Shown: in pieces, positions 22,993-32,386 of the stretch
Numbering within the stretch: position 1 is the first letter of the stretch
How the letters are laid out: every line of letters starts with the position of its first letter
NCBI GenBank assembly: GCA_022844475.1
Contig: JALHLR010000017.1
Span: 1-36,508, forward strand
Direction of reading: 5' to 3'
DNA: 36,508 nucleotides
DNA from: Hyphomonadaceae bacterium
GTDB taxonomy: Bacteria; Pseudomonadota; Alphaproteobacteria; Caulobacterales; Hyphomonadaceae
Notes under the pieces: model-generated
Told to the model about the DNA's origin: nothing
Seen by the model: only the letters and a program-made list of their open reading frames with translations
The model's database searches: none
Made by a program: the position numbers and the translations under genes

Positions 22993-23658
22993 GTGTGTCT
23001 GACGGATGCGGAGATGATTAAGGTCACCGAGCAAGCTGGATTGGACGAGTCGACCCTGGCCGCCCTGGCGTCGGGGCGGGCGGAGCCTGCGCTCGACCTG
23101 TTCCTGGATACCCTCATCAAAATGAGGGGCATATCGGATTACGAGGGCGAGGTCATTTCCGGCATCGCGCTTGAGGGCGAAGCGCCGGCGGAGATGTCTG
23201 TCGACGCGCTGGCGATGGCGTTTGCAGCGATCGAGCGTGGCGGCCTGGCGCGCAAACGCGAGCTGGCCTACCCCGAGCTGGCCATATTGCCTGCGAGGCT
23301 TCGTGAGGCGATCGAGTCGGCGGAAAGCCGGTCAGGCTGGAAGACGATTGGCCTTGGCATCCGCAGCCTTGATCTTGGGGCGCCCGGCGCGCTGAAGGCT
23401 GAAATCGTCAGGGTCGCCCCCGGCATGACGGTGCCGCGCCATACCCACAAGGGTCGCGAGCTGACGCTCTGCATTCATGGCGAGTACATGGACAGCGGGG
23501 CTGTCTATGGTCCGGGCGATTTCTCGATCCGGGATCCAAGTGTCCACCACCAGCCCAAGGCCCTCGATGGCGCTCCGGCATATGCTCTGGCGGTCACCGA
23601 TGCCGGCCTTAAGTTCGATGGCCTGCTCGGCGTGTTCCAGAAGGTCTTCGGTCTGTAG
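22993..23658 (+). CDS. ChrR-like cupin anti-sigma factor lacking zinc ligands
   Basis: A 221-residue protein of the ChrR family, normally a zinc anti-sigma domain fused to a cupin that holds the sigma factor inactive until oxidative signals release it. The cupin domain (about 115-205) keeps candidate metal ligands His150, His152, Glu156 and His185 (PRHTHKGRELTLCIHGEY, PSVHHQP). In the anti-sigma domain the usual H-x3-C-x2-C segment aligns with LDTLIKMRGIS, with Thr40, Met44 and Ile47 at those positions. The start is uncertain: the only in-frame start is GTG 22993, 29 bases from GGAGG. An ATG at 22934 overlapping the sigma stop opens a different frame, MSEGQRDPRRKHTR, that ends after 22 codons, so a frameshift or sequencing error at the N-terminus is possible. 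Confidence 0.78.
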   Translation: MCLTDAEMIKVTEQAGLDESTLAALASGRAEPALDLFLDTLIKMRGISDYEGEVISGIALEGEAPAEMSVDALAMAFAAIERGGLARKRELAYPELAILPARLREAIESAESRSGWKTIGLGIRSLDLGAPGALKAEIVRVAPGMTVPRHTHKGRELTLCIHGEYMDSGAVYGPGDFSIRDPSVHHQPKALDGAPAYALAVTDAGLKFDGLLGVFQKVFGL

Positions 23659-23722
23659 CGAAGCCCCAGCCGGCGCGAGCCCACGCGTGACAGGCACGCA
23701 CTGAACCGCTACCAGCCGCGGC

Positions 23723-25078
23723 ATGCCGCCTGCGCCAATCCAATCCCAGACACCGACCGCCGGGTGGCAGAGCCGACTGGCTGCCGCCGAACTCGTGCTT
23801 GCTGCGATGGACGGCAAGATGGATTTCGACATCGCCATGGGCGCCAGCCGTGCCTTCGACAGGCTGGAAGGGCCGGACCGTGGCTTTGCGCGCGCGATGG
23901 CAGGCGCGGCGTTGCGTGGCCTCGGGCGCATCGACTGGGCGCTTGGCGGCATGGTGCAACGGCCGCTTGCCGACATCGAGCCGCCGCTGCGAGCCTTGCT
24001 GCGCGTCGGCGCAGCCCAGCTCTGGATGCTAGGCGTCGCCGAACATGCCGCGGTTTCGGCAACCGTCGAGGCGGCTCGCCAGTGGCATGAGGCGAGGCGC
24101 GGTGGCGGTCTTGTCAACGCCGTTCTCCGCCGCGCAGCCCGCGAGCGCGCTGCGTGGGAAGGCGCTCCTGTCACCTCTGTCTGGCCCGACTGGCTGGCGG
24201 CGAAGCTGAAGTCTGCGATCGGTGCTGACCGAGCGCACGATATGGCGCTTGCCCAGCTCCACGAGCCGCCGATTGACCTTACCCTGCGCGCCGGCGTGGA
24301 CGCCGCCACGTGGGCCGAGCGTCTCGAGGCGGACATCCTGCCGGGTGGTTCGCTGCGTCTTCATGGCGGCGGCGCAATTGCAAATCTGCCGGGCTATGCC
24401 GAAGGCGCATGGTGGGTGCAGGATTCGGCGGCGGCGCTGCCCGCCCGCCTGCTTGGCGATGTGCGCGGCAGGTTTGTGGCGGATCTCTGCGCTGCGCCTG
24501 GCGGCAAGGCGATGCAGCTTGCAGCGATGGGCGCGAAACTCACCGCAATCGACATGTCACCCCAGCGCGTCGCGCGCTTGCGGCAGAATGTTGAGCGCGC
24601 GCGCCTGCCCATGGAGATTGTCGAAGCCGATGCGCGCACATGGCGCCCTGCAGAGCCGCTCGACGCTGTGCTTCTCGATGCGCCCTGCTCTGCGCTGGGC
24701 ATCATCCGCAGACATCCCGAGGGTATCTGGCGCCGCGATCCGCGCGACTTCGTTCGCTTCCCTGCCGTCCAGCGCGCGCTGGTCGACGCCGCAGGGGAGA
24801 TGCTCAGGCCGGGCGGCGTGCTTGTGTACGCGGTCTGCACGCCAACGCCTGAAGAGGGCGTCGAGGTGATCGAGGGCGCGATCGCTGGGGGAGGGTGGCG
24901 GCGCGTTGCAGTCGCTTCAAGCGAGGCTTCGGGTTTCGAGACTTCCTTAACCATGCAGGGAGATGTGCTCACACTGACGCGCGCCCAGCGTGACACGAAA
25001 GACGCGCCGAGCCCCGAAAGTGATACTGCCTCGCTTGGCGGCGATGCTTTTTTCATCGCGCGACTTGAACGTCTCTGA
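23723..25078 (+). CDS. rsmB: 16S rRNA m5C967 methyltransferase RsmB
   Basis: A 451-residue RNA (cytosine-5) methyltransferase of the RsmB/Fmu type. An N-terminal NusB-like helical domain (about residues 12-145; RAMAGAALRGLGRIDW, GGGLVNAVLRRAAR) precedes the catalytic Rossmann domain. SAM motif I is VADLCAAPGGKAMQLAA (about 252-268). Motif IV is LLDAPCSALGIIRRHPE, with Cys322 releasing the product. Motif VI is YAVCTPTPEEG, with the nucleophilic Cys372; the Thr usual before it is Val here. Length is normal. It opens the rsmB-rpe-heparinase-purH region, a conserved alphaproteobacterial order. Confidence 0.93.
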   Translation: MPPAPIQSQTPTAGWQSRLAAAELVLAAMDGKMDFDIAMGASRAFDRLEGPDRGFARAMAGAALRGLGRIDWALGGMVQRPLADIEPPLRALLRVGAAQLWMLGVAEHAAVSATVEAARQWHEARRGGGLVNAVLRRAARERAAWEGAPVTSVWPDWLAAKLKSAIGADRAHDMALAQLHEPPIDLTLRAGVDAATWAERLEADILPGGSLRLHGGGAIANLPGYAEGAWWVQDSAAALPARLLGDVRGRFVADLCAAPGGKAMQLAAMGAKLTAIDMSPQRVARLRQNVERARLPMEIVEADARTWRPAEPLDAVLLDAPCSALGIIRRHPEGIWRRDPRDFVRFPAVQRALVDAAGEMLRPGGVLVYAVCTPTPEEGVEVIEGAIAGGGWRRVAVASSEASGFETSLTMQGDVLTLTRAQRDTKDAPSPESDTASLGGDAFFIARLERL

Positions 25079-25190
25079 ACCGAGCGCCATTCCCAACCAT
25101 GTCGGGACACGGATGAACCGGGCATTGGACGCTTCTAGGCTGAAGTTGCCACATTCCCGCCTTCGATAAGTGACGAAGTCGAACCATTGG

Positions 25191-25205
25191 GTTCAGCGTC
25201 GGTTC
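25191..25205 (+). promoter_or_regulatory. LexA-box-like sequence, GTTC-N7-GTTC
   Basis: GTTC-AGCGTCG-GTTC matches the LexA operator core. It lies 72 bases before the glycine-zipper lipoprotein start. About one chance match is expected in a window this size, and the downstream gene is not a known SOS gene, so this is weak. Confidence 0.25.
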
Positions 25206-25276
25206 ATGCGGTTCTGATAAACAGTGTGTGTAGGGACGGGTCCTCCCCTGAATGCCGTCCCGTCGGAGTTAACAAG

Positions 25277-25843
25277 ATGGACGCCATCTTCCACGCCCCC
25301 GCCCAGGCGGACTCCCTGGCCCGCGCCAGCTTTGACGCGATCCGCCCATCGGCCATCGTCAAACCCTCGAAGGCCTTCGCGATCGCCTTCGCCGTGCTGG
25401 CAACGGCGCTTGCCGGATGCGCCAGCGGCCTCGGCGCCAACAGCTATGAGTCTTCCCAGGTCGGCCGCGTCGCGCGCGTCGAGGAAGGCACGATCGTGGC
25501 GGCCCGTCCCATTACCATTGAAGCTCCCAATTCGTCGGCAAAGATCGGCACGCTGGCGGGCGCAGCCCTCGGCGGGCTTGCAGGCTCCGAGCTTGGCGGC
25601 GGTCACAAAGCCAACACGGCTGGCGCGATCGGCGGCGCCGTGCTCGGCGGCCTCGCAGGTAACGCCATCGGCAAGTCGGCTGGCGCGCAGCCAGGCTTCG
25701 CCTACACGATCCGCCTGCCGTCGGGCGAACTCGTCTCGATCGCGCAGGCTGGCGATTTTGCCATGCCCGCAGGCACGCCGGTGCTGATCGAGTACGGCGC
25801 CCGCGCCCGCGTCGTCCCGCAGAACATGGCGTACGGCTACTGA
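25277..25843 (+). CDS. Glycine-zipper 17-kDa-antigen-like outer membrane lipoprotein
   Basis: A 188-residue lipoprotein of the SlyB/17-kDa surface antigen type. The signal is unusual: about 30 hydrophilic residues (MDAIFHAPAQADSLARASF) precede the hydrophobic stretch AIAFAVLATALAGC. No nearer start codon is in frame, and GGAG at 25265-25268 supports the ATG at 25277. The mature part has two glycine-zipper helices (GTLAGAALGGLAGSELGG and GAIGGAVLGGLAGNAIGK) and a C-terminal beta part (FAYTIRLPSGELVSI, TPVLIEYGARARVVP). Relatives sit in the outer membrane and stabilise the envelope. The LexA-like box upstream is weak. Confidence 0.82.
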   Translation: MDAIFHAPAQADSLARASFDAIRPSAIVKPSKAFAIAFAVLATALAGCASGLGANSYESSQVGRVARVEEGTIVAARPITIEAPNSSAKIGTLAGAALGGLAGSELGGGHKANTAGAIGGAVLGGLAGNAIGKSAGAQPGFAYTIRLPSGELVSIAQAGDFAMPAGTPVLIEYGARARVVPQNMAYGY

Positions 25844-25952
25844 TCAGCGCCTGACCGGACAGGCCGCTCACGACCCCCGGGGAGCGTCTCCGCTCGCAGC
25901 GTTTGCCGCGCGACAGGTTGCGCAGCCGTTTGGGCGCTGCTAGGCCGATCCC

Positions 25953-26612
25953 ATGTCTGACATCCTGATATCGCCCTCGATCCTGGCGGCGGACTTTGCT
26001 CGGCTTGGCGAGGAAGTACGCGCCGTGGACGCGGCTGGCGCAGACATGATTCATGTCGACGTGATGGACGGGCACTTCGTCCCGAACATCTCCATCGGCC
26101 CTGTCGTGATCGAGAAGCTGCGGCCGCACACGAAAAAGCCGTTCGACGTCCACCTGATGATCTCGCCGGTCGATCCCTATCTCGAAGCCTTCGCTGCGGC
26201 AGGCGCGGACATCATCACCGCCCACCCCGAGGCGGGTCCACATTTTCACCGCACGCTCCAGGTCATCCGCAAGCTTGGCAAGAAGGCGGGGGCGGCGCTG
26301 AATCCCTCGACGCCGGCCGACATCCTTGATCCCGTTCTTGAAGAGCTCGACCTTATCCTGGTGATGAGCGTGAATCCCGGCTTTGGCGGCCAGAAATTCA
26401 TCGACAGCCAGCTGCGCAAGATCGAGGCGATCCGGGCGAAGCTTGACCGCGCCAACCTCAAGACCATCCTGGAAGTCGATGGCGGCATCGTGCCGGGTAA
26501 CGCGAGGGCCGTCATTTCGGCTGGAGCCACGGCGCTGGTTGCGGGCTCGGCCATCTTCGGCAAAAGCGCTGATCGCTATGCTGCGGAAATCGCAGCCCTG
26601 CGCGGCGGGTGA
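25953..26612 (+). CDS. rpe: Ribulose-phosphate 3-epimerase
   Basis: A 219-residue TIM-barrel epimerase that interconverts ribulose 5-phosphate and xylulose 5-phosphate. The metal/catalytic segments are intact: [31 protein letters not shown] (His and Asp), PFDVHLMI (His), the [12 protein letters not shown] loop and [11 protein letters not shown] (Asp). Length is typical. It lies ten bases before the heparinase-family gene and is probably co-transcribed with it. Confidence 0.96.
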   Translation: MSDILISPSILAADFARLGEEVRAVDAAGADMIHVDVMDGHFVPNISIGPVVIEKLRPHTKKPFDVHLMISPVDPYLEAFAAAGADIITAHPEAGPHFHRTLQVIRKLGKKAGAALNPSTPADILDPVLEELDLILVMSVNPGFGGQKFIDSQLRKIEAIRAKLDRANLKTILEVDGGIVPGNARAVISAGATALVAGSAIFGKSADRYAAEIAALRGG

Positions 26613-26621
26613 GGGCAGGTC

Positions 26622-28364
26622 ATGTCGCTACCTCCTCTCGGGCCGCTGGCGCCCGGCGGCGCCGGTCGGGAAGCCGAGTATGCGAGATGGCTGGACCTGA
26701 CCGGAAAGACGGGCGCGGAGATCAATGTCTCGCCCGTTCACCGTCTCCGCATTGCGGGCCCTGGGCCAACCAGCCTCACAGCCTTGCCGACCGACAACCG
26801 GCCCGCCAGCCGCCAGCGGGGGGAACAGATCCTCGCCGGCCGCTGGCGCTTCGGGTCATCATCCGCCGATATCCCGGACGGCCACGCGCCTTGGGGACCG
26901 GAGTTTCCAACATTCCATTTTGCCGACCGCATCCACCGCTTCCACTGGCTACGCGACCTTGGGGCGTGCGGGCACGCGGGCGAAGGGCGAGGGCGGGCGC
27001 TGGTTGCGGCATGGGTCGAGGCGTTCGGCAAATGGGACAATTTTGCGTGGCGGCTCAGCGTCACGGCTGATCGCCTGATCAACTTCCTTTCCGCGGGGCC
27101 ATGGCTGTTCGAGCCGATGTCCGCCGAAAGCCGCATGCTGATTCTGGAATCGATGGGCCGGCAGATCCGCCACCTCCAGTTCAGCGGCGTCGACGAAACT
27201 GATCCTGTGTCGCGCTTTCGCATCGCCGTCGCGCTGTGCCTGTGCGGCGCTGCGACCGAGGACGGGCGCAAGCTGCTTGAGCAGGGCCTCGCCATGCTCG
27301 AGACCGAGTGTGCGAGCCAGATACTTCCCGATGGCGGGCACGTCAGCCGCAGCCCGGAAGCACTTGCCGATGCGCTGATCGACATCCACGCGGTCGAGGA
27401 ATTGCTGCTGCGCCTGGGGATCAATGCGCCGCTGTTCCTCACCAAGCTCCAGCCGCGCATGGCCGCCATGCTCAGCTTTTTCCAGGAGATGGACGGCGGT
27501 GTTGTTGCTGCCAATGGCGGCGGCGACGGCGCAACCGGTCTCGTTCGAACGGCGCTGCGCCCGCATGGCGGGGTCAACTCGAAATTCTCGTTTGCGCGGC
27601 TTTCGGCTTATCAGCGAGTCCTCGCCAACGACCTCAACGTCTATATCGACGCCGGCCCCGGCCCTGACCGGCCGCATGGGTCGCGGGCTCATGCGGGCGC
27701 GCTCGCGCTGTCGGTCGATGATGGTCCCGAACGGCTGATCACGTCCTGCGGGGCGAATCCAGACCTCGATCCGGAACTCCGCGAGGCGTCTCGGCGCACC
27801 GCTGCACATTCCGTCCTGTCGCTAAACGGTGAGGATTCGGCGGTATTCACGCCAGACCCCTTCACCGGCGTTCGTGCGCCGGATGGACCGGCGCAGCTGG
27901 CGGTTCGGCGGATGGAGGAGGGCGACCAGCACCTGCTCGAAGGTCAGCACGCCGGCTGGCGCGTGCGGCATGGCCTGATCTACCGGCGAAGGCTCTATGT
28001 CGCGATGAATGGCAGCAGGATAACAGGCGAGGACAGTCTATCCCGGCCTATGTCGGAAGCCCCGCCCCAGTTTCCTGGAGGCCTGATTCCGTTCGAAATA
28101 CGGTTCCACCTGCATCCTGGCGTGCAGGTCGCTGACGGTCCGGATGACAAGACGGTATACTTGGGACTCCCGCAGCGTCAGCATGTGTGGCGTTTCCGCA
28201 GCGAGACTTTGCTTTCGGTCGAAGATTCGCGCTATTGGGGTAGCGAGATCGCGGAGAAGACGCGACAACTCGTGATCCGCGGGGTTGCGGATCCGGGAGC
28301 CGATGGTTCGCAGGCGCCAAATCGCGTGCGGTGGGCCCTCTCCAGGGTCCACACGGGGGACTAG
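26622..28364 (+). CDS. Heparinase II/III family protein
   Basis: A 580-residue protein with the heparinase II/III layout: an N-terminal alpha/alpha-barrel (about residues 60-330; PWLFEPMSAESRMLILESMG, DGGHVSRSPEALADALIDI) and a C-terminal beta-sandwich. The active-site-region motif resembling AHADAL is SRAHAGALALSVDDG (about 353-367). Members next to purH and rpe are widespread in alphaproteobacteria; their polysaccharide substrate is unknown and lyase activity is not proven. No signal peptide is visible, so it may be cytoplasmic. GAGG precedes the ATG. Confidence 0.87.
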   Translation: MSLPPLGPLAPGGAGREAEYARWLDLTGKTGAEINVSPVHRLRIAGPGPTSLTALPTDNRPASRQRGEQILAGRWRFGSSSADIPDGHAPWGPEFPTFHFADRIHRFHWLRDLGACGHAGEGRGRALVAAWVEAFGKWDNFAWRLSVTADRLINFLSAGPWLFEPMSAESRMLILESMGRQIRHLQFSGVDETDPVSRFRIAVALCLCGAATEDGRKLLEQGLAMLETECASQILPDGGHVSRSPEALADALIDIHAVEELLLRLGINAPLFLTKLQPRMAAMLSFFQEMDGGVVAANGGGDGATGLVRTALRPHGGVNSKFSFARLSAYQRVLANDLNVYIDAGPGPDRPHGSRAHAGALALSVDDGPERLITSCGANPDLDPELREASRRTAAHSVLSLNGEDSAVFTPDPFTGVRAPDGPAQLAVRRMEEGDQHLLEGQHAGWRVRHGLIYRRRLYVAMNGSRITGEDSLSRPMSEAPPQFPGGLIPFEIRFHLHPGVQVADGPDDKTVYLGLPQRQHVWRFRSETLLSVEDSRYWGSEIAEKTRQLVIRGVADPGADGSQAPNRVRWALSRVHTGD

Positions 28365-28373
28365 GGGGAGTTG

Positions 28374-30281
28374 GTGAGCAGCGTAGAGGTGTCCGCTCGT
28401 AGGGCGGCAATCGAGGCCAAGGCGGCCTGCTTTGCCTATGACGTTGCGACCGGCATGGTCGCGATGTTCCTTGCGCCCCAGATCATCTACTTTTTCTCTG
28501 GCGGCGGCGCGCCGACCTGGCTTGAATTCTTCGTTGCGATTGCCTTTGGGATCGCAGCGACGTTCGCGATGTGGCTGCGCGGCGTCCACCGGCAGGTCTG
28601 GAGCCACACATCCCTGCGTGACGTGGTTCGCATCTGCCAGGCGGTCGCGCTGACCCACCTCATGTCGCTTCCGATCCTGATCCTCGCCAAGACCCTCCAG
28701 GACTTCTCGATCGCCAGCATCTACCTCCAGATTCCCATCTGGCTGGCCCTGCTGATGTTCGTGCGCTTTTGGGCGCGCGGACGGGCCACGGGCGATCTGA
28801 CGGCCATGTTCCGGCGCGAGCCGCCGTATGCGCCGCGGGCGCTTGTTGTGGGGCCTGCCGGGCATGTGGCGGAAGCTCTGCGCGCCGCCCGCAAGGCGCC
28901 ATCGGGTCCGCCAATCCGCGCCATCGGAATTGTCGAAACATCGGGCAAGCACTATGGCCGCGATATCGAGGGCGTGCAGGTTCTGGGCGGCGTTGACCAG
29001 CTCGCCGTGCTGTTCGACCACTACACCGCTCGCTTCGGCGAGCTTCCCTGGATCGCCATTGCGACACCGCCGGAAGACCGCCGTACGATGGAGGCGGCGC
29101 TTGCGGTCTCGTCCGCGCGCAAGGCGACGCTGTTGCGTATCGGCGCGAAAGCGATGCTGCAGCCGATCCGCCCGGCTGACCTTCTCGCGCGGCCCGAGCG
29201 GCGGCTGGACATGGCGCCTGTTGCAGAACTTGTTTCGGGCGCGCGCGTATTCATTACCGGCGGCGGCGGCACGATCGGCGGCGAGCTGGCGCGTCAGTGC
29301 GCAGCGCTTGGCCCATCCGAATTGACGATCTACGACGCCTCCGAATTCAACGTATTCGAGATCGACCAGGAACTTTTGCGGGCCTACCCGAACGTGGTTC
29401 GCCGCATGGTGATCGGCGATGTCCGCGACGAGGTGCGGCTCGAACAGGCGATGCAGGAGGCGGCGCCCGATCTCGTCATCCACGCGGCAGCTCTCAAGCA
29501 TGTGCCGCTGATGGAGCAGAACCCGAACGAAGCAATTCTCACGAATGTGCTGGGCGCGCGCCGCTGCGCGACGATCGCGGCCAATCTCGGTGTGAAGGCG
29601 TTCACCTTCATCTCCACCGACAAGGCCGTGAACCCCACCAACGTCATGGGCGCCACCAAGCGCGCTGCCGAACTGTTCATCCAGGCCTTTGCACCAACCG
29701 TGCCGGGCACGCGCTTTTCGCTCGTCCGCTTCGGCAACGTGCTCGGCTCAAAGGGCTCGGTCTCGCCCTTGTTCGAGCGACAGATCGCTGAGGGTGGCCC
29801 CGTCACCGTCACCCACCCCGACATGACGCGCTACTTCATGAGCGTCGAGGAGGCGTCTGCGCTGGTGCTGCAGGCCGCCGCCATGTCCGCCAACTCCAAT
29901 TCGGAGGAGGCGACGCTCTACGTCCTCGACATGGGCGACCCGGTGCGCATCATCGAACTTGCCGAAAAGATGATCCGCATGAAGGGGCTGACACCCGGCC
30001 AGGACATCCTCATTCGCGTTACCGGCCCGCGCCCCGGCGAAAAGCTTACCGAGACCGTCTTCTACGACCGTGAGCAGGTGAAGCCGACCGTGGTCGACGG
30101 CGTTCTCGAAGTTGCAAACAACGGTTCGCCGCCGATCGGCGAAGTTCAGGCCCGGCTTGACGCCATCGTCTCCTACGCCGCCCGGCGCGACCCGCAGGCC
30201 TCCTTGTCCATGATGAAGGCGCTGGCGCCTGAAATCTTCACGGACGACGGCTGGGGCGAACCGGTCCTGAACGTTCACTGA
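28374..30281 (+). CDS. CapD/PglF-like nucleoside-diphosphate-sugar 4,6-dehydratase
   Basis: A ~635-residue membrane-bound sugar-nucleotide dehydratase/epimerase of the PglF/CapD/WbpM class, acting early in surface polysaccharide or glycoprotein sugar synthesis. Four hydrophobic segments fill residues ~20-130. A CoA-binding-like domain follows, then the NAD-binding fold GGGGTIG (about 296-302). The catalytic region STDKAVNPTNVMGATKR has Met where most short-chain dehydratases have Tyr, as is normal for this membrane class, with Lys429. The start is GTG 28374 (TTG 28371 is also in frame); GGGGGAG lies immediately before, which is tight spacing. It is ten bases after the heparinase gene. Confidence 0.9.
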   Translation: MSSVEVSARRAAIEAKAACFAYDVATGMVAMFLAPQIIYFFSGGGAPTWLEFFVAIAFGIAATFAMWLRGVHRQVWSHTSLRDVVRICQAVALTHLMSLPILILAKTLQDFSIASIYLQIPIWLALLMFVRFWARGRATGDLTAMFRREPPYAPRALVVGPAGHVAEALRAARKAPSGPPIRAIGIVETSGKHYGRDIEGVQVLGGVDQLAVLFDHYTARFGELPWIAIATPPEDRRTMEAALAVSSARKATLLRIGAKAMLQPIRPADLLARPERRLDMAPVAELVSGARVFITGGGGTIGGELARQCAALGPSELTIYDASEFNVFEIDQELLRAYPNVVRRMVIGDVRDEVRLEQAMQEAAPDLVIHAAALKHVPLMEQNPNEAILTNVLGARRCATIAANLGVKAFTFISTDKAVNPTNVMGATKRAAELFIQAFAPTVPGTRFSLVRFGNVLGSKGSVSPLFERQIAEGGPVTVTHPDMTRYFMSVEEASALVLQAAAMSANSNSEEATLYVLDMGDPVRIIELAEKMIRMKGLTPGQDILIRVTGPRPGEKLTETVFYDREQVKPTVVDGVLEVANNGSPPIGEVQARLDAIVSYAARRDPQASLSMMKALAPEIFTDDGWGEPVLNVH

Positions 30282-30338
30282 TGCAGCCGGTCCGGACGGG
30301 GTATTGATCGCTGGCCAAGCCACGCCATCTCTACAGTC

Positions 30339-30617
30339 ATGGAAATGCGTGTCCTCCTCTTCAACGGCGAAGCCTACTGCGACAGCGAGCGCCAGGACGA
30401 ACTCGTCCGGCGCACGCTGGACGCGATCCAGTCCAGCGGCGTCGCCCTCGAAGCCAGCGAACTGTCGGTTGATCGTTCAGCCGCGATGTTCCTCGTCAGC
30501 GGTGATTCGTCCGTCATCCGCCGCCTGTGGGCGATTGTCGAGGCGACCGGGCTCGAAAATGCCTGGGAGGCCTTTGGCTCGCGCCTCGAATGGTCGACAT
30601 TCGTGATGTCGCGCTAG
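30339..30617 (+). CDS. Hypothetical protein, 92 residues
   Basis: A 92-residue soluble protein, beginning MEMRVLLFNGEAYCDSERQ and ending RLEWSTFVMSR. The pattern of strand (RVLLFNG), helix (DELVRRTLDAIQSSG), strand (AAMFLVSGDSS), helix (VIRRLWAIVEATG) suggests a small alpha/beta fold. No family recognised. No good ribosome-binding site is seen; the second ATG (30345) is also possible. It lies between the dehydratase and purH on the same strand. Codon use matches the neighbours. Confidence 0.55.
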   Translation: MEMRVLLFNGEAYCDSERQDELVRRTLDAIQSSGVALEASELSVDRSAAMFLVSGDSSVIRRLWAIVEATGLENAWEAFGSRLEWSTFVMSR

Positions 30618-30713
30618 GCCAATCGGCGCCTGCCGGAATGCCGCAAGCTTGACGGTTTCAAGACAGCTGCCCTGATGCTATCGGGCGCCCAAGCCACGCG
30701 CCGGAGTCGCACC

Positions 30714-32327
30714 ATGTCGCCCCCCAAAGCCGTCCCCGGAAACGTCCCCGAGCGCATCGCCATCAGGCGTGCGCTGATCTCGGTGTCCGACAAGACGGGG
30801 CTGGTCGAGCGGGCGCGGAAGCTGGCCGGGCTCGGCGTCGATCTGGTCTCCACGGGAGGCACATCGAAGGCGCTGAAGGAAGCCGGGCTTGCGGTGCGCG
30901 ACGTCGCTGATCTCACCGGCTTTCCCGAGATGATGGATGGCCGAGTGAAGACCCTGCACCCGAAAGTGCACGGCGGACTTCTCTATCGCCGCGACCTTGC
31001 GACCCACACCAGGGACGCGGCCGACCACGACATCGAGCCCATCGATCTCGTCTGGATCAACCTCTACCCGTTCGAGGCCACCGTGCAGGCAGGCGCGGGC
31101 TTCGACGATTGCATCGAGAACATCGACATCGGCGGGCCGGCCATGCTGCGCGCCGCTTCCAAGAATGCCGACTTCGTTGCTGTCTGCACCGATGGCTCCG
31201 ATGTCGACGCCGCGATCGCAGAGATGGAGCAGGGCGGGGTAAGCCTCAAGACGCGTCGGCGTCTCGCTGCGAAGACCTACGCGCGCACGGCGGCCTATGA
31301 TGCTGCGATCTCCGAATGGTACTGGAAACAGGTCGGCGAGGATTCCGGCGAGTGGCGCGCGTTTGGCGGCAAGCTCCAGCAGACGCTGCGTTATGGCGAG
31401 AACCCGCACCAGAAGGCGGTGGTCTATGCAGGCCCGGACAAGCGCGCCGGCGTGCTGACAGCGCGTCAGGTTCAGGGCAAGGAGCTAAGCTACAACAATA
31501 TCAACGACACGGATGCAGCCTACGAACTCGTTGCCGAGTTCGATCCGAAAGTCTCGCCTGCCGTCGCCATCATCAAGCATGCCAATCCGTGCGGCGTCGC
31601 CGTCGGCGCAACGGTGACCGAAGCCTATCGCCGCGCGCTGGCCTGCGATTCGACCTCGGCCTTCGGTGGCATCATCGCCGTCAACGTTCCGCTCGATGGC
31701 CCGACGGCCGAGGCGATCACGGAAATATTCACCGAAGTCGTCATCGCGCCCGGCGCCGATGAAGCCGCGCTGGCCGTGTTTGCGAAGAAGAAGAATCTCC
31801 GGCTGCTACTGACCAATGGCGTGCCTGATCCTGGTCAGCCTGGCGTGACGGTTCGCACCATCGCCGGCGGCCTGCTGGTGCAGGATCGCGATATCGGGCG
31901 CATCATGGAAGCGGATCTGAAAGTTGTGACGAAGCGAAAGCCCAGCCCGCAGGAGATTGCGGACCTCATCTTCGCTTTCCGGGTCTGCAAGCACACCAAG
32001 TCCAACGCCATAATCTATGCGAAGGACGGCGCCACAGTCGGCATCGGTGCGGGGCAGATGAGCCGCGTGGATTCGGCACGCATCGCGCGCCGCAAAGCGG
32101 AAGACGCTGCCGCTGCACTGAACAAGGCCGATCCTGCGACCATCGGCTCGGTGTGCGCGTCCGACGCATTTTTCCCGTTCCCGGATGGGCTGCTGCAGGC
32201 GGCCCAGGCCGGAGCGACTGCTGTGATCCAGCCGGGTGGATCGGTGCGCGATGACGAAGTGATCAGGGCCGCCGATGACGCCGATCTCGCGATGGTCTTC
32301 ACGGGCATGCGCCACTTCCGGCATTGA
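30714..32327 (+). CDS. purH: Bifunctional AICAR transformylase/IMP cyclohydrolase
   Basis: A 537-residue PurH, performing the last two steps of IMP synthesis. The N-terminal IMP cyclohydrolase has [39 protein letters not shown] and [10 protein letters not shown]. The C-terminal transformylase has [13 protein letters not shown], the catalytic [13 protein letters not shown] and [12 protein letters not shown]. The start at 30714 follows GGAG at eight bases; the earlier in-frame ATG at 30675 lacks a site. A perfect hairpin follows the stop. Confidence 0.97.
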   Translation: MSPPKAVPGNVPERIAIRRALISVSDKTGLVERARKLAGLGVDLVSTGGTSKALKEAGLAVRDVADLTGFPEMMDGRVKTLHPKVHGGLLYRRDLATHTRDAADHDIEPIDLVWINLYPFEATVQAGAGFDDCIENIDIGGPAMLRAASKNADFVAVCTDGSDVDAAIAEMEQGGVSLKTRRRLAAKTYARTAAYDAAISEWYWKQVGEDSGEWRAFGGKLQQTLRYGENPHQKAVVYAGPDKRAGVLTARQVQGKELSYNNINDTDAAYELVAEFDPKVSPAVAIIKHANPCGVAVGATVTEAYRRALACDSTSAFGGIIAVNVPLDGPTAEAITEIFTEVVIAPGADEAALAVFAKKKNLRLLLTNGVPDPGQPGVTVRTIAGGLLVQDRDIGRIMEADLKVVTKRKPSPQEIADLIFAFRVCKHTKSNAIIYAKDGATVGIGAGQMSRVDSARIARRKAEDAAAALNKADPATIGSVCASDAFFPFPDGLLQAAQAGATAVIQPGGSVRDDEVIRAADDADLAMVFTGMRHFRH

Positions 32328-32334
32328 GACATGC

Positions 32335-32364
32335 AAATGGCGGGCGATCGCTCGCCCGCCATTT
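32335..32364 (+). terminator. Perfect 13-bp hairpin between convergent purH and VWA genes
   Basis: Arms 32335-32347 and 32352-32364 are perfectly complementary (AAATGGCGGGCGA / TCGCCCGCCATTT) around a TCGC loop. Being bounded by A-tract and T-tract, it can end transcription in both directions, which suits the convergent genes on either side. The T-tract is short. Confidence 0.75.
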
Positions 32365-32386
32365 GCCGTTTCGGTTGGCAAAAGCC

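Noticed and set aside
28038..29501. 487-codon minus-strand open frame
   Set aside because: It lies opposite the heparinase and dehydratase genes. High GC with third-position bias creates such shadow frames; the composition is Arg/Pro/His-rich with no domain.
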